Source of the DNA: Clarireedia homoeocarpa
Taxonomy: Eukaryota; Ascomycota; Leotiomycetes; Helotiales; Rutstroemiaceae
NCBI GenBank assembly: GCA_001465935.1
Contig: LNKV01000028.1
Span: 1-64,000 of the forward strand
DNA: 64,000 nucleotides
Direction: 5' to 3'
This document shows positions 1-11,796 of the stretch, one piece after another; within the stretch, counting starts at the first letter, position 1, and each line of letters begins with the position of its first letter. The position numbers and the translations under genes are program-made. Below the pieces are notes generated by a model that saw only the letters and a list, made by a program, of their open reading frames with translations, was not told the origin of the DNA and ran no database searches.

Positions 1-853
1 TCCTACGTACGTACGTACATATGTGATCCTCAATATCAGCCACCGTATCACTGATCGTACGCTAAGTCCTACACTGGTCCTTCTACAGCGTGATTTCGTC
101 ATCTCGCCTCCTACTAAGTTCCTAAATTTCAACTTCTCCGATTCATTCTGCCCCCTTTCTCTTCTTTTGAACTTAGAATCCCATACCACTTGATAATTCT
201 GACTAGCCAGAGTTTCCGCATACTTTGTCTGGCAGCATATTGACAGGTCAGGATTGGTTAGAAGGAAGAAAGGACACGTTCATAATCCCCTAGGATGAGC
301 CATCGTGTATGAGTTGAGTATGATTAGGTAGTAGACTTCACTTTCTAATCCAGGGGCAAACGACATCGTTCGGATGCTTGCTGATACATAATCTCATGGA
401 CATCAGATGGAGCCGATTCAACATCCAGCTTTATTTGGATCATCTCTCCAACAAACAATCATCGGGTGGACATGCGTAAATGCACAAGGCTTTCCCAAGG
501 GGCTGCCACCTATATCCTTCTGACAGCAATTTATGACTTGCATTATTCATTTGGTTCTGCGATCTCCGTAAATATGTAAAACTAAAATATATATTTACGT
601 ACTTGCAAAGTATCCGAGTGCTCAAACTCCCTATAATCAATACGTCAAATCCAAAACCTACTACACCAGTCTATCCCACCTCCTAAAAGCAGCAACGCAT
701 CTACCCGCTCTTGAGTCGACTAGCCAAAATCTCTACGCAGTGCACCACAACACTCTGCTCCTCTAACGCCAATGCTATGTAACCCACACAAACCCAAAAG
801 AAGAGTTCCAAGCAACCCAAAAATCGATTCCTCTTTTCCTCCCCCTCTATAGA
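1..853. other. Intergenic, left edge of window
   Basis: No convincing coding region was found. The first 20 bases are a short tetranucleotide repeat of the TACG type. The right end is the 3' flank of the WD40 gene on the minus strand. Short open frames here lack ATG starts or any recognisable composition. Confidence 0.6.
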
Positions 854-3800
854 CTACTCCGCAACCGTCCCACACTTCCCACAAACCAGCATCTGCCCCC
901 TCCCACTAACCTTCTTTGCCCTGAAATCCTTTCCCCCACACTTCCTGCACGCGACCATCTGATCGCTCCCACTCCCATCGCTCTCCCCCTCAAGGTCCGC
1001 TTCCGTCCCATCGCTACTCAGCTTGCTGACCACGCTCCCGTTCCTCGACGTATTCGGTCTAACGAGATCCCCGCCAAGTTTATTCGGATCACTGATTGCA
1101 ACCGAATTGGTGTTGTTTTTCCAATTCCCTATGTTCCAGAACTGGTATGGCTTCCCGGATGCGTCAATACGGGTGGTATTTTCCATTGAGGGGTCTTTTT
1201 CCGAACTTTGAGGTGGCAGTTTGTTGGTTGCGACGCGGTTGAGAGTGAATGATGGAGGGGGTGGCTGGCTAGGGGTGGTGTTGTTGGTGGGAGTTTTGAA
1301 GAGGGAGCGCGGAGGGGAATTGGTGGATATACTGGATGGTGCATTGCCACTTCCATATCCGGTACTGATGGTAGTTGTGGTGCCGGTGTTTGGGATGTTA
1401 CTGCCGTACTGTAGTTGACGGGCTGTATTTGCGATGTTGGCGGATGAAGATGAGTAGGTGGCACGAGTAAATTTCCCGGGCGACACACTACGATCATTGC
1501 GGCTGTTGAAAGCTGGCGCCCTGGTGTGCGAAGCGGACGTCTGTGGGCGCTCGTTAGTGATCGCGTTGCGCCAGTTCAAAATGTGATCCGATTGTGTGCT
1601 AGGACCAGCAATAGAACTTTGAGAGATTGAAGTTCGTCGGGAATGGGATCCACCACTGTTGCGTGTCATTATGCTGTTGCTTCTACCAAGAACTCTCTTA
1701 GAGAATGTTGAGCCGGTTTCCCATATGTCGTTTCGCCGGTTCTTAAAAGCGCAATCTTGTCGGAAGACCTTTATACGACCATAATAATCTGCAGTAATGA
1801 TGATGTTGCCGTCATTGTGACTACACCTTGCAAGGTATGCCGGTGATTCTTCGGGTCTCTTGATGTGAGGTTCGGGAGTAGGTTCACCACCCTCACTAGG
1901 TAGACGAGGTGTTTGAGGCATATTCAACTCATCTCGGCTAAGTAAAGTTATGGGTGGGGGGTTGCACAGGTCGTAGAGAGGGTCTCCTGAACTACTCAGA
2001 AGAATTCTTGATTTCGTGGGTGCCATTATAGCTGCTGTAACGACTTCTGAATGCGCTTCAAAGAATTCGCAAGGTCGTTTGTCCTTGTTTTCGTTATCCG
2101 TGGGTCCTAATGACCAAATATATGCCTTTCGATCCTCGCTTCCACATATCACATACTGCGCATCGTCGCTGAATGATGCATTAATCTGACTACAAATGTT
2201 TTCGTGCCCCCTAAATTTCATTTCCAGGCTCTTGTCGCGAAGATTATACACCCGGACTCGTGAGTCGTTGGATGTGATTAGAACCCTTGTTTCTCCCTCC
2301 GGATCGTTTGGTGGGTAGATGATTGTTCGAATACCCGTGATTTTGCTCCCCTTCGCATTCTTTCCTCGTGAAGATCGGACATGAATCTGTGTATGATATT
2401 TCAAGCCTTCGGTTTCATAAAAGAGGCAGAGTCCATTTAGAACTCCAGCCATGGCTGTCTTCCCATCTGGGCTAAACGCCACAGCCGTTATCAAGTCCGG
2501 CAATTGATTCCAAAATGCAACGCTCTTGTCAGGGATACTCCAAAGCCGTAGCACAGAGTCCAGGGATCCAGCCAAGAAAAATCGATCATCTTTAGGATGA
2601 AAAGCTATCGATGTCACAAAATCCTTATGTTTGAACGTGCATAGACACTCCTGTCTACTTATATGCCAGAGCCGTACCGTCTTATCCATCGATGAAGACA
2701 GCAAAAAATTATTTTTGCTCCAACTCAGATCCAAAATGTCTTGGGTATGACCTTCGAATTCTCGGACTGGCTTCGACCGAAACACAGGCGCACTCAGCTT
2801 CTCCTCGTCTTCGTCGAATTCGTGAGCTTGTCGTTCCTCGGGAGTCGAAATCACAGCCCATACTCGAACCACCTGATCTTTCCCTGCTGCAGCAAAATAT
2901 TTTCCATCTTTGCTGAATTCGGCTGCCCATACTGCGCCGCCAGACCTGGGCGGTTTTGTCAACTTGTTGGGATCCACAGAGGCTGTGGGACTAGAGATCT
3001 TTCCATCTTGCGGTCCAGTTTTCGTGCCGGTCAATTCTTGAGCCAAAAACATTCGATTAAACTCTGTCGTCTTCTTGTTATGAGCCCGAACCTTAATATA
3101 CCGCGGTGGCTCTTTATGTCTCGGCGTATAGCCATTCGCATCTATCGAAGTGGAAAAGACATGGGCGTTCATGCCTTCTGTACGTGAGCCGTCCAGTTCT
3201 GATTCATCCTCCTCTACTTCTACCTGATCCTTCTTCTTGCCTCCTAGTATGTTGAACCGGTTTAGGAAGGAAACGCCTTTCCTGTGCAGTCACGATTGAG
3301 TCAGCCTTTGTAAGATGGGATCCGGCTACGATAATCAGCCCAAGAAGAGACACAGTAAGCTCTTCTGTACGTGTGCCACCTAATGTCCGATCATAGCAAA
3401 TAAGACTCACTTCTTGTCCCTCGACGGACCAGTGTCGTTGCGAATAATATCCGGAGTCATCTGTCTACCCGGTGGACCTATCTCAGGGCTCCCTGGGCTG
3501 CCGATGTCTGCTGCTCCGCTACCAGTCATTGGAGCATTTCGTAACTTTTGAGATACTACATTGTCGGTATTTGTTCGCTTTAGAATATGCTATATTACTA
3601 AGTCAGCCAAGTATGTTCCATCGACTCATGTTTCGGATTGACCCTTCGCCGAGTAGTATAAGGTCACAGATCTGGGAGCGCATACATGAGATAAGGGGTC
3701 GATGGCCGTAGACTGTTGCGGTGGAGATGTTGCCTCGCTCCCATTTTCTTTGCCAGATCCATTGCGGTTCAACACTGCCTGTGATTTCTTCGGGCCCGTG

Positions 3801-4079
3801 GAATGTGCATTGCCTGGTATCAAACACACTTATTAGCATGCAGCTTCTGATAAGCTTTACCAATACTCAACATCCAAATATCAATATCAAGGCCACTAGC
3901 TTGGGCAATAAACCTCTCAACATGAGGAATAAGCACCTACCCTCAGATGAAGTGGCAGAACGTGGCCTCGGCGAATTTCCCCCGTCGGGTGTTGTAGGAG
4001 AATCAATAGCATGTTGTTCCTTGCTGACGTCCAAGTGCGCGTCGGTCACCTTGATCTTTGGCAATGCTGCATCAGACAT
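854..4079 (-). CDS. WD40-repeat protein (WDR44/Dgr2-like) with C-terminal zinc ribbon
   Basis: Four exons read in the gene direction: 4079-3941, 3813-3686, 3544-3411 and 3281-854, giving 942 residues. The start is the ATG at 4079 (MSDAALPKIKV). All three introns have GT..AG ends and exon lengths keep frame. The middle of the protein carries WD40 repeats, visible as GH..(I/V)..L.(W/F)S plus DKTVRLWHI, DSVLRLWSI and DRKAYIWSL. The family resembles human WDR44 and yeast YMR102C/Dgr2, scaffold proteins thought to act in membrane traffic or signalling. A long low-complexity Ser/Thr/Pro/Asn tail follows, ending in CRKC...CGKC, two CxxC knuckles that look like a zinc ribbon. The orthology is inferred from repeat layout and the conserved start of the last exon (KGVSFLNRFNILGGKKKD). 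The molecular function is not known from sequence. Confidence 0.88.
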
Positions 4080-4854
4080 TGTTCCTCCCGGTCCATGAAT
4101 TCAATTGTTTTGGCAATTCGGATGTTGAATAGGGAGTGAGCGGATTTTGCAGCGTAGTAGTATTCTCCCTGGCGGCTCCGTGCTCCCGGTGGGCTGTGTG
4201 CTCCCGGCGGGCTATGAATTCAATTAATTCTCGTCGCGACGGGAACGGATAATGAAGCACGAGCACAGATGGTTTGGGGTAGAAGCTTATGCTTAAAATG
4301 AGAATAATTTGTTCCAAAGATGACAAGTGTTAATGTATCCATCATGTAGGTACCAAAGTCAAGTCAGAATCCTACTGGTGAGTAATGCCATTCTCTTACG
4401 ATCTTCCTGGTTTCTTCATCCTGGGTCTCGCTTTCCTCCTTCCTTGTGACGTACGTAGATTTTAAAATGCTGCTTTTAGGATTGTCGAAATGTTGAAACA
4501 GTGCCAGATGAGGAAGGCGGTATACTCAAACTTGGGCACAACTGGGCGAACATGCTAAGGTACAGGAAGCTTGATATTGCGCATCATGAAGTAATCCTTT
4601 TTCATAACGGCTTTTCTCATTCCCACGCCAAGTGGGCTGGCGGACGATTTCTTATGCGACAATAAGAACAATAAACAACCTCATGCCACAAATCGACCGT
4701 TTGCAGAACTGCTTTGGATACATTCACAATTACTCCTACTCCTCGGTGCTGGACTGCTTCCAGAAATAATTACGTTCACTCGGTCTACTCTGGTAGGAGC
4801 GTTCTTCTTCAATACATGCACATACCACAGACTTTAAAATATACACTTGCGACC
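4080..4854. promoter_or_regulatory. Divergent promoter region between WD40 gene and deaminase
   Basis: This 775-base spacer separates two genes transcribed away from each other, so it should hold both promoters. A short near-repeat (gctccc-ggtgggctgtg / gctccc-ggcgggctatg) occurs around 4180-4215. No specific factor site is claimed. Confidence 0.5.
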
Positions 4855-5370
4855 ATGGACGGACCTACTTCTGACCATCTCTCCTACCTTCGGCAAGCTC
4901 TGGAACTCGCTCAACTTTCTCCACCCAAACCCACCAACTTCCGCGTCGGTGCCCTCCTCCTCGATCCCTCCACGAACACCACCCTCTCCACCGGCTACAC
5001 ACTCGAGTGTCCGGGTAACACGCATGCTGAACAGTGCTGTTTCATCAAACTAGCGCAGAAACACAACATACCCGAAGAACAACTCGCAGATGTGCTACCA
5101 GAAAATACTATACTATACACAACGATGGAGCCGTGCGCAAAGAGGTTGAGCGGGAATGTCAGTTGTCTGGAAAGGATCTTGAGGCTGGGAGAGAATGGAA
5201 AGGGCATCCGGAAGGTGGTAGTGGGTGTGAAGGAGCCAGAGACATTCGTAGGCGAGAATGAAGGAAGGAGGAGATTAGAAGAGAAAGGCATCGAAGTGCT
5301 TGCCGTTGAGGGATTAGAAAAGGAAATTTTGGAGGTTGCTACAGCTGGGCATACTAAAGCAGATGGCTGA
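4855..5370 (+). CDS. Cytidine/deoxycytidylate deaminase-fold protein, Rib2-type (riboflavin pathway) deaminase
   Basis: Single exon of 171 residues. The ATG at 4855 lies in a good initiation context (GACCATGG). The frame is open further upstream (another ATG at 4816), but that part has no deaminase character. The zinc site is clear: HAE in GNTHAEQCCF and PC-x8-C in EPCAKRLSGNVSC, with the HAE glutamate as the proton shuttle. The RLSGN..C arrangement matches the deaminase part of yeast Rib2, which deaminates the pyrimidine intermediate of riboflavin synthesis. Here the deaminase stands alone without the pseudouridine-synthase half found in yeast Rib2. That pathway assignment is inference from the motif; a general CDA-family nucleotide deaminase is the alternative. 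Confidence 0.85.
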   Translation: MDGPTSDHLSYLRQALELAQLSPPKPTNFRVGALLLDPSTNTTLSTGYTLECPGNTHAEQCCFIKLAQKHNIPEEQLADVLPENTILYTTMEPCAKRLSGNVSCLERILRLGENGKGIRKVVVGVKEPETFVGENEGRRRLEEKGIEVLAVEGLEKEILEVATAGHTKADG

Positions 5371-5977
5371 AGAGTGATTGATAATTAAGGATACTCCTAT
5401 CGGAATTCGACAACACCTCCCATCAGTAGCCATTCCTACATCTAGGAAGTTCAATCCTTTTCGTTCGAAAAACAATTGAAGATCTGGAAGCACAGGCGCA
5501 TGCTTGCGAAGGTTTGCGATCGGATCTATCAGAATGACAGTCTATAGCCAAGAGTGAGAGGGACTGTTTCGTTGCGAGGACTGATTTCCCGCCCCTGCGC
5601 CATGAGAGTGTCACAAGAACTTAACAGCGGTGCAACCATTGAAACCTTGGACAAAGTCCAATATCCTGGAACAACCAAGCAATTGTATTAAATGGGTTAC
5701 AACTATTGAGTACCCTGAATTCGGAGCGGAGACAAAAATTGTCCGATGCCACACGAATGTCGTCATCATTCTGCAAGGCGGCAAGAGCCTTGTGTCGCTT
5801 TGTTCCTTCTTGATCTGATTTTGGCTATTTCCAACGGTATACCAAATCGGGGTTTGAGATGAAAGGTCGCGCATATCTTTAAATAAGCTCACAAATAACT
5901 CTCCAATCCAAGACTTGAATTCTGATTCTTTACTTTCAACTCGTGATCTCGCAGTAATCCGATCTCGAAAAGAAAAT
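5371..5977. other. Intergenic between deaminase and DUF1295 gene
   Basis: About 600 bases without a supported gene. It should contain the 3' end of the deaminase transcript and the promoter of the following gene. No repeat or structured element was recognised. Confidence 0.5.
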
Positions 5978-7141
5978 ATGACTCTCACCAATACGCTCCT
6001 CCACCTCACCAATTTCCGCAATCCTTTCCTTCGCACCCTTGTCCCCTCGGTTTCAGCCGCGTTTGCAATCCAAGCAGCTGTAGCTATCCCTTCTATTCTC
6101 GCTCAATCCGAGCGTTTTTATGACCTTTCAGGCTCTCTCACTTACCTCTCCGTCACTGCGCTCTCGTTGTACCTCCCAACCATCCGAGCACGTGCTGCTG
6201 CGTCGATTGCTGGAAAAGCGCTCCCGGAATGGCCTAAAATCATCGATGCCTTCACCGGTAAAGGTGGACCCAGTGGTCTCAACTGGAGACAGGTAGTTCT
6301 CAGCACTGCGGTCTCAATCTGGGCTACTCGTCGTAAGCATTCATTCTATCCTCAGCCTTAACCCTCTACCCCTCACCCAGATCTCCCCTCTTCTCTTCCC
6401 CTCACGTGGCACCCACACTAACCCTTTTCTCACCACAAGTCGGCACCTATCTATTCCAACGCATCCTTTCCGACGGCCACGATTCCCGCTTCGACCAAAT
6501 TAAAAAGTCTCCCCCCAGATTCCTCGGCGCCTTCGTCGCCCAAGCAACCTGGGTCTCCCTCTGCCTCATGCCCATCCTCGCCCTCAACTCGATCCCCCAC
6601 TCCCTCCTAAGCACACTGCCCACCCTCCTCACAACCGACGTTCTCGGCCTCCTTCTCTACACCTTCGGCCTCGCCTTCGAGATCCGCGCCGACCACCAGA
6701 AATCCCAGTGGGTGCGGGAGAAAAAGGAAAAACTCCACGATGAAGAGTTCCTTACAAGGGGCCTGTGGTCCAAGAGTAGACATCCGAATTATTTCGGGGA
6801 GAGCACGTTGTGGGTAGGCATCGCGACGATGAGTGCGGGGATTTTGGCGGGCCGGGTTGGACAAGTGGGGATGAGGACCGCGGGGTGGGGGTTTGCGGGG
6901 AGGGTGTTGGGAGTGCTGGTGGCGGGTGTGAGTCCGGCTTTTGTAACGTTTTTGTTGTTGAAGGTTAGTGGGGTGCCGTTGAGTGAGAATAAGGTATGTA
7001 ACCCTTTCTTTCTTGGGGGTTTCGGCTTGTTTGGTATTTACAGAAGGCTGACAAGTGGTGCAGTATGATAAGAAATATGGTGATCGTAAGGATTACCAGG
7101 AGTGGAAGAAGAATACTCCCATGTTTATTCCGAAGTTCTGA
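5978..7141 (+). CDS. DUF1295 family membrane protein (steroid 5-alpha-reductase-like)
   Basis: Three exons, 5978-6332, 6440-6993 and 7064-7141, give 328 residues. The start ATG at 5978 begins MTLTNTLLHL. The joined second exon reads WATRLGTYLFQRIL, the family signature at the first splice, which supports the intron call. Near the C-terminus is SRHPNYFGE, the hallmark shared by DUF1295 proteins and ICMT-like enzymes that bind NADPH or an isoprenoid substrate. Several hydrophobic segments suggest an integral endoplasmic reticulum membrane protein. The last exon ends in a lysine-rich tail (KYDKKYGDRKDYQEWKKN) typical of the family. The substrate is unknown; a sterol or lipid reductase role is inferred from the family only. 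Confidence 0.9.
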
Positions 7142-7569
7142 TTACGTGTAAGGCGGAGTATACATGGATGTATGTATGAATGAATGAATGAATGCAATGA
7201 GACGGGCCGCAGTGGCGCATGGGATGGGGTTTCTTCTATCGGAATTGAAGCACCGTGGATCTGACTTTAATCGTATCGAAGGTAGCATAGGAATGAATAG
7301 CCAGACACGCTACACTTTTCTTTGGACTTTCAATATGCCAGCAATGATATTTTGAAGTAAATTACAACCATGGATCATCGCTGTTAACATTCATTCTCCT
7401 TCTTACTTTTCACCTACTAATGTAGTTTGAGTCATCATTCATCCGTGTCTTGTCTATCTATCTATCTATAGAGTTCTTCCTTCAATCATCTAATCTACCA
7501 TCTACCATCCCTTCCTTCACCCTCTCTTCCCTTCCCCCAACCCTCGTTTTCCCCGCTCCTCACCTCCTC
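7142..7569. other. Convergent 3' spacer with short tetranucleotide repeats
   Basis: This stretch lies between the 3' ends of two converging genes. It holds small GAAT repeats (about 7178-7195) and TCTA repeats (about 7453-7470). No gene is seen. Confidence 0.5.
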
Positions 7570-10222
7570 TCAATGCGTCCTAGCCCACTCGCGATACCAG
7601 TCCAAACATTCTGCATTCGCGACGCTGGCCGATGTCTTGATGTTCATGCCGCAGAGAATTTGTTTCACTGCTACTTCGATTCTGGGGTTGGAGGAGGTTG
7701 GTGGTTAGTCTTTTTTTTTTTAAAAAAAAAAATTGTAATTGTGTATTTTTTGCGGGGGGGAGTGGAGGGGGAGGGGTATGTTGGAATAAGATAGGGGCGG
7801 GGGAGCGGGAAGAGGATAACGTGAGGTTAAAAACGAAATAAAAAAAAGGCAGAGAGGAAAAGTAAAGAGAGGAAAGAAAGGGCAGAAAAAAAAGGGGGGG
7901 GGGGGGGAAATCAACTCACTTCTTTCCGTTCCCCGTAACAGGAATCTCCTCACACCTATCTACCACCCCTGGAACATGTCTCGCACTCAACTCCCTCCTC
8001 ACCACCTCCTTGACCCTCTTCACCAACTCCTCCCCAAACAGCTCCTCCTTCCCCTCGACCATCTTCAAAAACAACACCACCGTCTCATCGTCATCCTGTT
8101 CCCTCCTCCGCCCAATACATAGCGCGTCCTCGACTTCCTCGCCAAAATGTTTCAACACAACATTGTAGATCTCGGCGCTCCCGAACCTCACTCCACTCGG
8201 TTTCAGAATCCCATCGCTGCGCCCCAACATGTAAATGCCGCCGGTTGTTGGAGAGAACTTTACAAAATCGCCGTGATGCCAGATGGGCTGCGGGTGCGAG
8301 GGGTAGAAGGAGAAGTAGGAGGCATGGTATAGGGAGTCGCCGTTGGGGCCGAAGAAAGTGGTGGGTTGAGAGGGGAAAGGCGCGGTGCAGACGAGGTCGC
8401 CGGGTTCGCCGGCTGGGAGGGCGGAACCGTTGGGGGAGTACGCGTGGATGGACATGCCGAGGGCGGGCACTTGAATTTCGCCGACGTGGACGGGGGTTAG
8501 GGGGCAGGGGGCGCCGAAGAGGGAGATGATGTCGGTGCCGCCGGTGATGCTGCCAAGGTTGATGGTGGGTGGGAAGGCGCTGTAGATGTATTTGAAGGTG
8601 GAGGGGGCGAGGGGGGAGCCGGTGGAGTAGATGGCACGGAGGGTGGAGAGGTTGATGGGGGGTTTCTGTTGGAGTGGGAAGATGGAGTTTTGCTCGAGAA
8701 TGGAGAGGTATTTGGCGCTAGTGCCGAAATGGGTTATTTCTAGTTCTTGGATGAGAAGAGGCATAGAGAGATGGGAGTGTGGTTTGAAGGGACTGCCGTC
8801 GTAGAGAATAATTGTTGCGCCGGATGCGAGTCCTGAGACGAGCCAGTGCCACATCATCCAGGTGCAGGTTGTGAAGTAGAAGAGTCGATCTTGGGGACGG
8901 ATATCGCAGTGGATGATATGTTCCTTTTTATGCTGAATCAGAGTTCCTAGGCCGGAATGGACAATGCATTTTGGTTTTCCTGTGGTACCGGAACTGTAAA
9001 GAATGTAAACTGGGTGGCTTGGAGGCAGTTGTGCAAATCCCAGAGATAGCGATGGATTACTGGTTCTGGTAGTATATGTGAGCGAAATAATTCAGCGGTG
9101 GGGTAGAAGTCTGGTTCCCTTACGCTTTCAGAAAATCATCATATGTCGATGCTGTCCCATTCTCGATCTCCATGTTGTCAAGGTCGATAGGGAGATCCAC
9201 TGTATTGAAAACCACCAATTTCCTAAGTCCTTTCAACTCCTTGACAATCTCACGTGTTTTGCTTAGACTCTCATGCAATCTACCATTATACTCCACGCCA
9301 TTGTCAGCGAAAAGCACAACCGGTTCAATCTGGACAAGACGATCCAAAACAGCCGCAACTCCTGTATCAGGGCTGACACCTGTCCATACTGCTCCAATTG
9401 ATGTAGCTGCAAGCATAGCAACAACGGTATTAGTGTGGTTTCCTAAAAACCCAGCAACACGATCATGCGGCTCGACCCTTAAAGTACGTAGCGCATTTGC
9501 ACACTGTCGGACGCGTTCCCGGAGCTCTTTCCATGATACTATTTCTCTGGTAGACTCTGTTGCAGCAATGATAGCTGTGGAGTTGGGATCAATTTCTAGA
9601 CCTGCTGGATAGAGGAGGTTTTCAGCAAAATTGAGGTGAGAGCCTTTGAAGAAATCTGGTCGTGGGAACATAGGGGCATTATCCTCAAGAGCCTTGAAGT
9701 TGTTAGTTTTGTTTTTGGGAGAATGTGATAAGTAATCATGATTATGTTCGACACCCCTCTCACGATTCAAGTTGAGATTGATAGAAATTGTGTTTTCAGC
9801 ATCACCTTGTGACAACCGCTGAAATGCCTTTTTCACTCTGTTCCATGAACACGGCATACTTGTATCATAAACTCGTAGTAATAACTCCTCATTCGATCTT
9901 GTTGACGTCGATCACATGAGTGAAATCCATCCCGAAGACAAAAAGAAAGCCGATATAAGAATGGATGCATATTCACCTGTGTCCACTTCTTGCTCGCTGT
10001 GATGCCTGTGAAATCCCACGTCTCCTCCCAGAAATCCCAAATATTTTTGATAGACCATTGGTATAGCTCTTCGTAATTTCGTAACTTCAAATTATGACGC
10101 TGGTTGACCACTTGCATAAATTCCCACATGCGAGTCGCAGTAGGATTAGGGTGTCTCCAAAGTTCGGTTCCCGCCGAACCGTTGACATGCTGTTTGGTCA
10201 CCATGTTGTCTTCGTGTTCCAT
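7570..10222 (-). CDS. Acetoacetyl-CoA synthetase (AACS)
   Basis: Four exons in gene order: 10222-9977, 9692-9124, 9065-7920 and 7681-7570, 690 residues, a normal length for this family. The start is the ATG at 10222 (MEHEDNMVTKQHV), with A at -3. It is an AMP-forming acyl-CoA synthetase. The N-terminus has ELWRHPNP and WDFTGITASKKW. The P-loop is YSSGTTGKPKCIVH followed by CTWMMWHW. The C-terminal PVTGNGKK carries the catalytic lysine region, split by the last intron, and continues as IEVAVKQILCGMN. It should activate acetoacetate to acetoacetyl-CoA in the cytosol, linking ketone or leucine breakdown to sterol and lipid synthesis. The first intron is 284 nt and partly open in frame (see findings). 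The last intron is very pyrimidine-rich on the coding strand and contains a 14-base homopolymer. Confidence 0.93.
7894..7907. repeat. 14-base G homopolymer inside AACS intron 3
   Basis: Fourteen consecutive G on the plus strand (C on the coding strand), close to the donor of the last AACS intron. The same intron also holds A/T runs near 7711-7733. Such a tract is likely to vary in length and to be hard to sequence. Confidence 0.9.
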
Positions 10223-10741
10223 TTGTTGCTTGTGTGGATTTTGTTCGGTGCTTAGGACCTGATACTGCAAAGAAATCCCTCTTTCACGGGTAAATGGAGA
10301 AAGGGGAAGCGACTGTTTTTAACGGATGCTACAGTTGCAGAAAAGTCTAGAACTAAGTGGTGTGCTGTTACCGAGGAAGGGACTTGGGCAAACAATCGGA
10401 ATGTGGGGGGTACAAGCGGAAGGGGTCCGACTTCGTTGAGAGCAGTTACTTGTGGGGTGACTAGGAATCAAGTTGGAGCTCGCGCAAAAACTTGAAGAGT
10501 TGACAATGTCGTGAGAGGTGTTTGTCGTCGTTCACAATTAGAATATTTACTTACATCTTATCTTGCCCTCACGCACTTAGATTGGAGAAACGCGGGGAGT
10601 TTCGGTGGGGATGGCCGAAGAACAGAAGATCGGTGAGATTTGGTAGTAAGCTCACCTCAGGTAGATCAGGCACAAAGGCCCAAACGGATGGCGCGTGGTT
10701 ACTTAGTGCTCAGCGCCGGTCAAGGCGAATCAATCGTCTTT

Positions 10742-10796
10742 TGTAGTTGCTTGCTTGCTGCTTGCTGGCTGCTTGCTGGCTGCTTGCTGGCTGCCT
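10742..10796. repeat. Imperfect tandem repeat, GCTTGCTGGCT unit
   Basis: Several adjacent copies of an 11-base unit (GCTTGCTGGCT and variants). The tract reads as Leu-Ala-Cys runs in one frame, which creates a false coding signal. Confidence 0.8.
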
Positions 10797-11764
10797 TTAA
10801 AGGTCTGAAAGAGGAGCTTGGTGTACAAAGTAAAGCTCCGTCGAGTATATAGTGTGGACGGAAGTAGATGTACGGTGTGTACGGTGTATTCTACCGGCAT
10901 AATGCCAACCCCGAGACATCGGTGAAGAGTGTCTTTCTCCCGAACCCTTGTGTGTGGATGTTAGGACATTCATATACCCAGAAGTGGATGTTAGGACAAC
11001 TGCCAACGCAGAGATTGGGCGCGCAAGCATCCAGACCGAGAAGCTATAGCGGAGCGATGAGAAAGTTCCATTCTCGATTTGTCAAATGGCTAACTAGAAA
11101 TGTGAAAGCCCGCTGCGATTGCAATTGCATCAAACATCTAGAATGCTGTTCATGCTGTTCATGCTGTAGGATTGAGAACATGCATCTTGCTTGTAATGTG
11201 GTACGAGTAGACGGCCTACTAGGTTGATACTGTAGACTGTAGATATGGAATGCCATGAAGTGGATGATATCATGGTTCACTCGTTGGGCGACTTTGGTCA
11301 CACATTTTGTAGACGTTTCATAAGCACATCTTTCGGGGACAGCGATCGCAGAGTCTATCTGCCTGCCTTTGTACGGGAAATAACGGGGACGTACCAGGTG
11401 GGCACGTACTTTGAGATGGGACGAGGGACGAGGGGACGAGGCTTACCAGACGCATGGAACCTGATCCATTCGATTGATGGAGGCGCAATAATGGAGCTTT
11501 GAGTCAAGAGGGACAACCTCAAGCTTCCCGATAGACAAGACAAGAACACGAAAATGCATGACGGTGCATGACGGTAGATCTTCAGGAACATGCACAGATT
11601 CACTCAAACGTATGCCTTGGTACCTGAGGCCACAGGCAATGCAGCACTTCGATTCGATCTGCCGATTCTTGGAAGCCTACCGAGTATGCATATTGCATAT
11701 TCGTCAACCTTGAAAGGGACAAGTAGCGGCCGTTTAATCGTCGATTGCATTTCTTTATTGAGGC

Positions 11765-11796
11765 GTTGATGTTGATGTTGATGTTGATGTTGATGT
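11765..11796. repeat. TTGATG hexanucleotide repeat
   Basis: About five perfect copies of a TTGATG hexamer in an intergenic stretch. No gene association is evident. Confidence 0.85.

Noticed and set aside
10640..10852. Frame rich in Leu, Ala and Cys near the TGCTTGCTGGC repeat.
   Set aside because: It is caused by the tandem repeat and does not extend into normal coding sequence.
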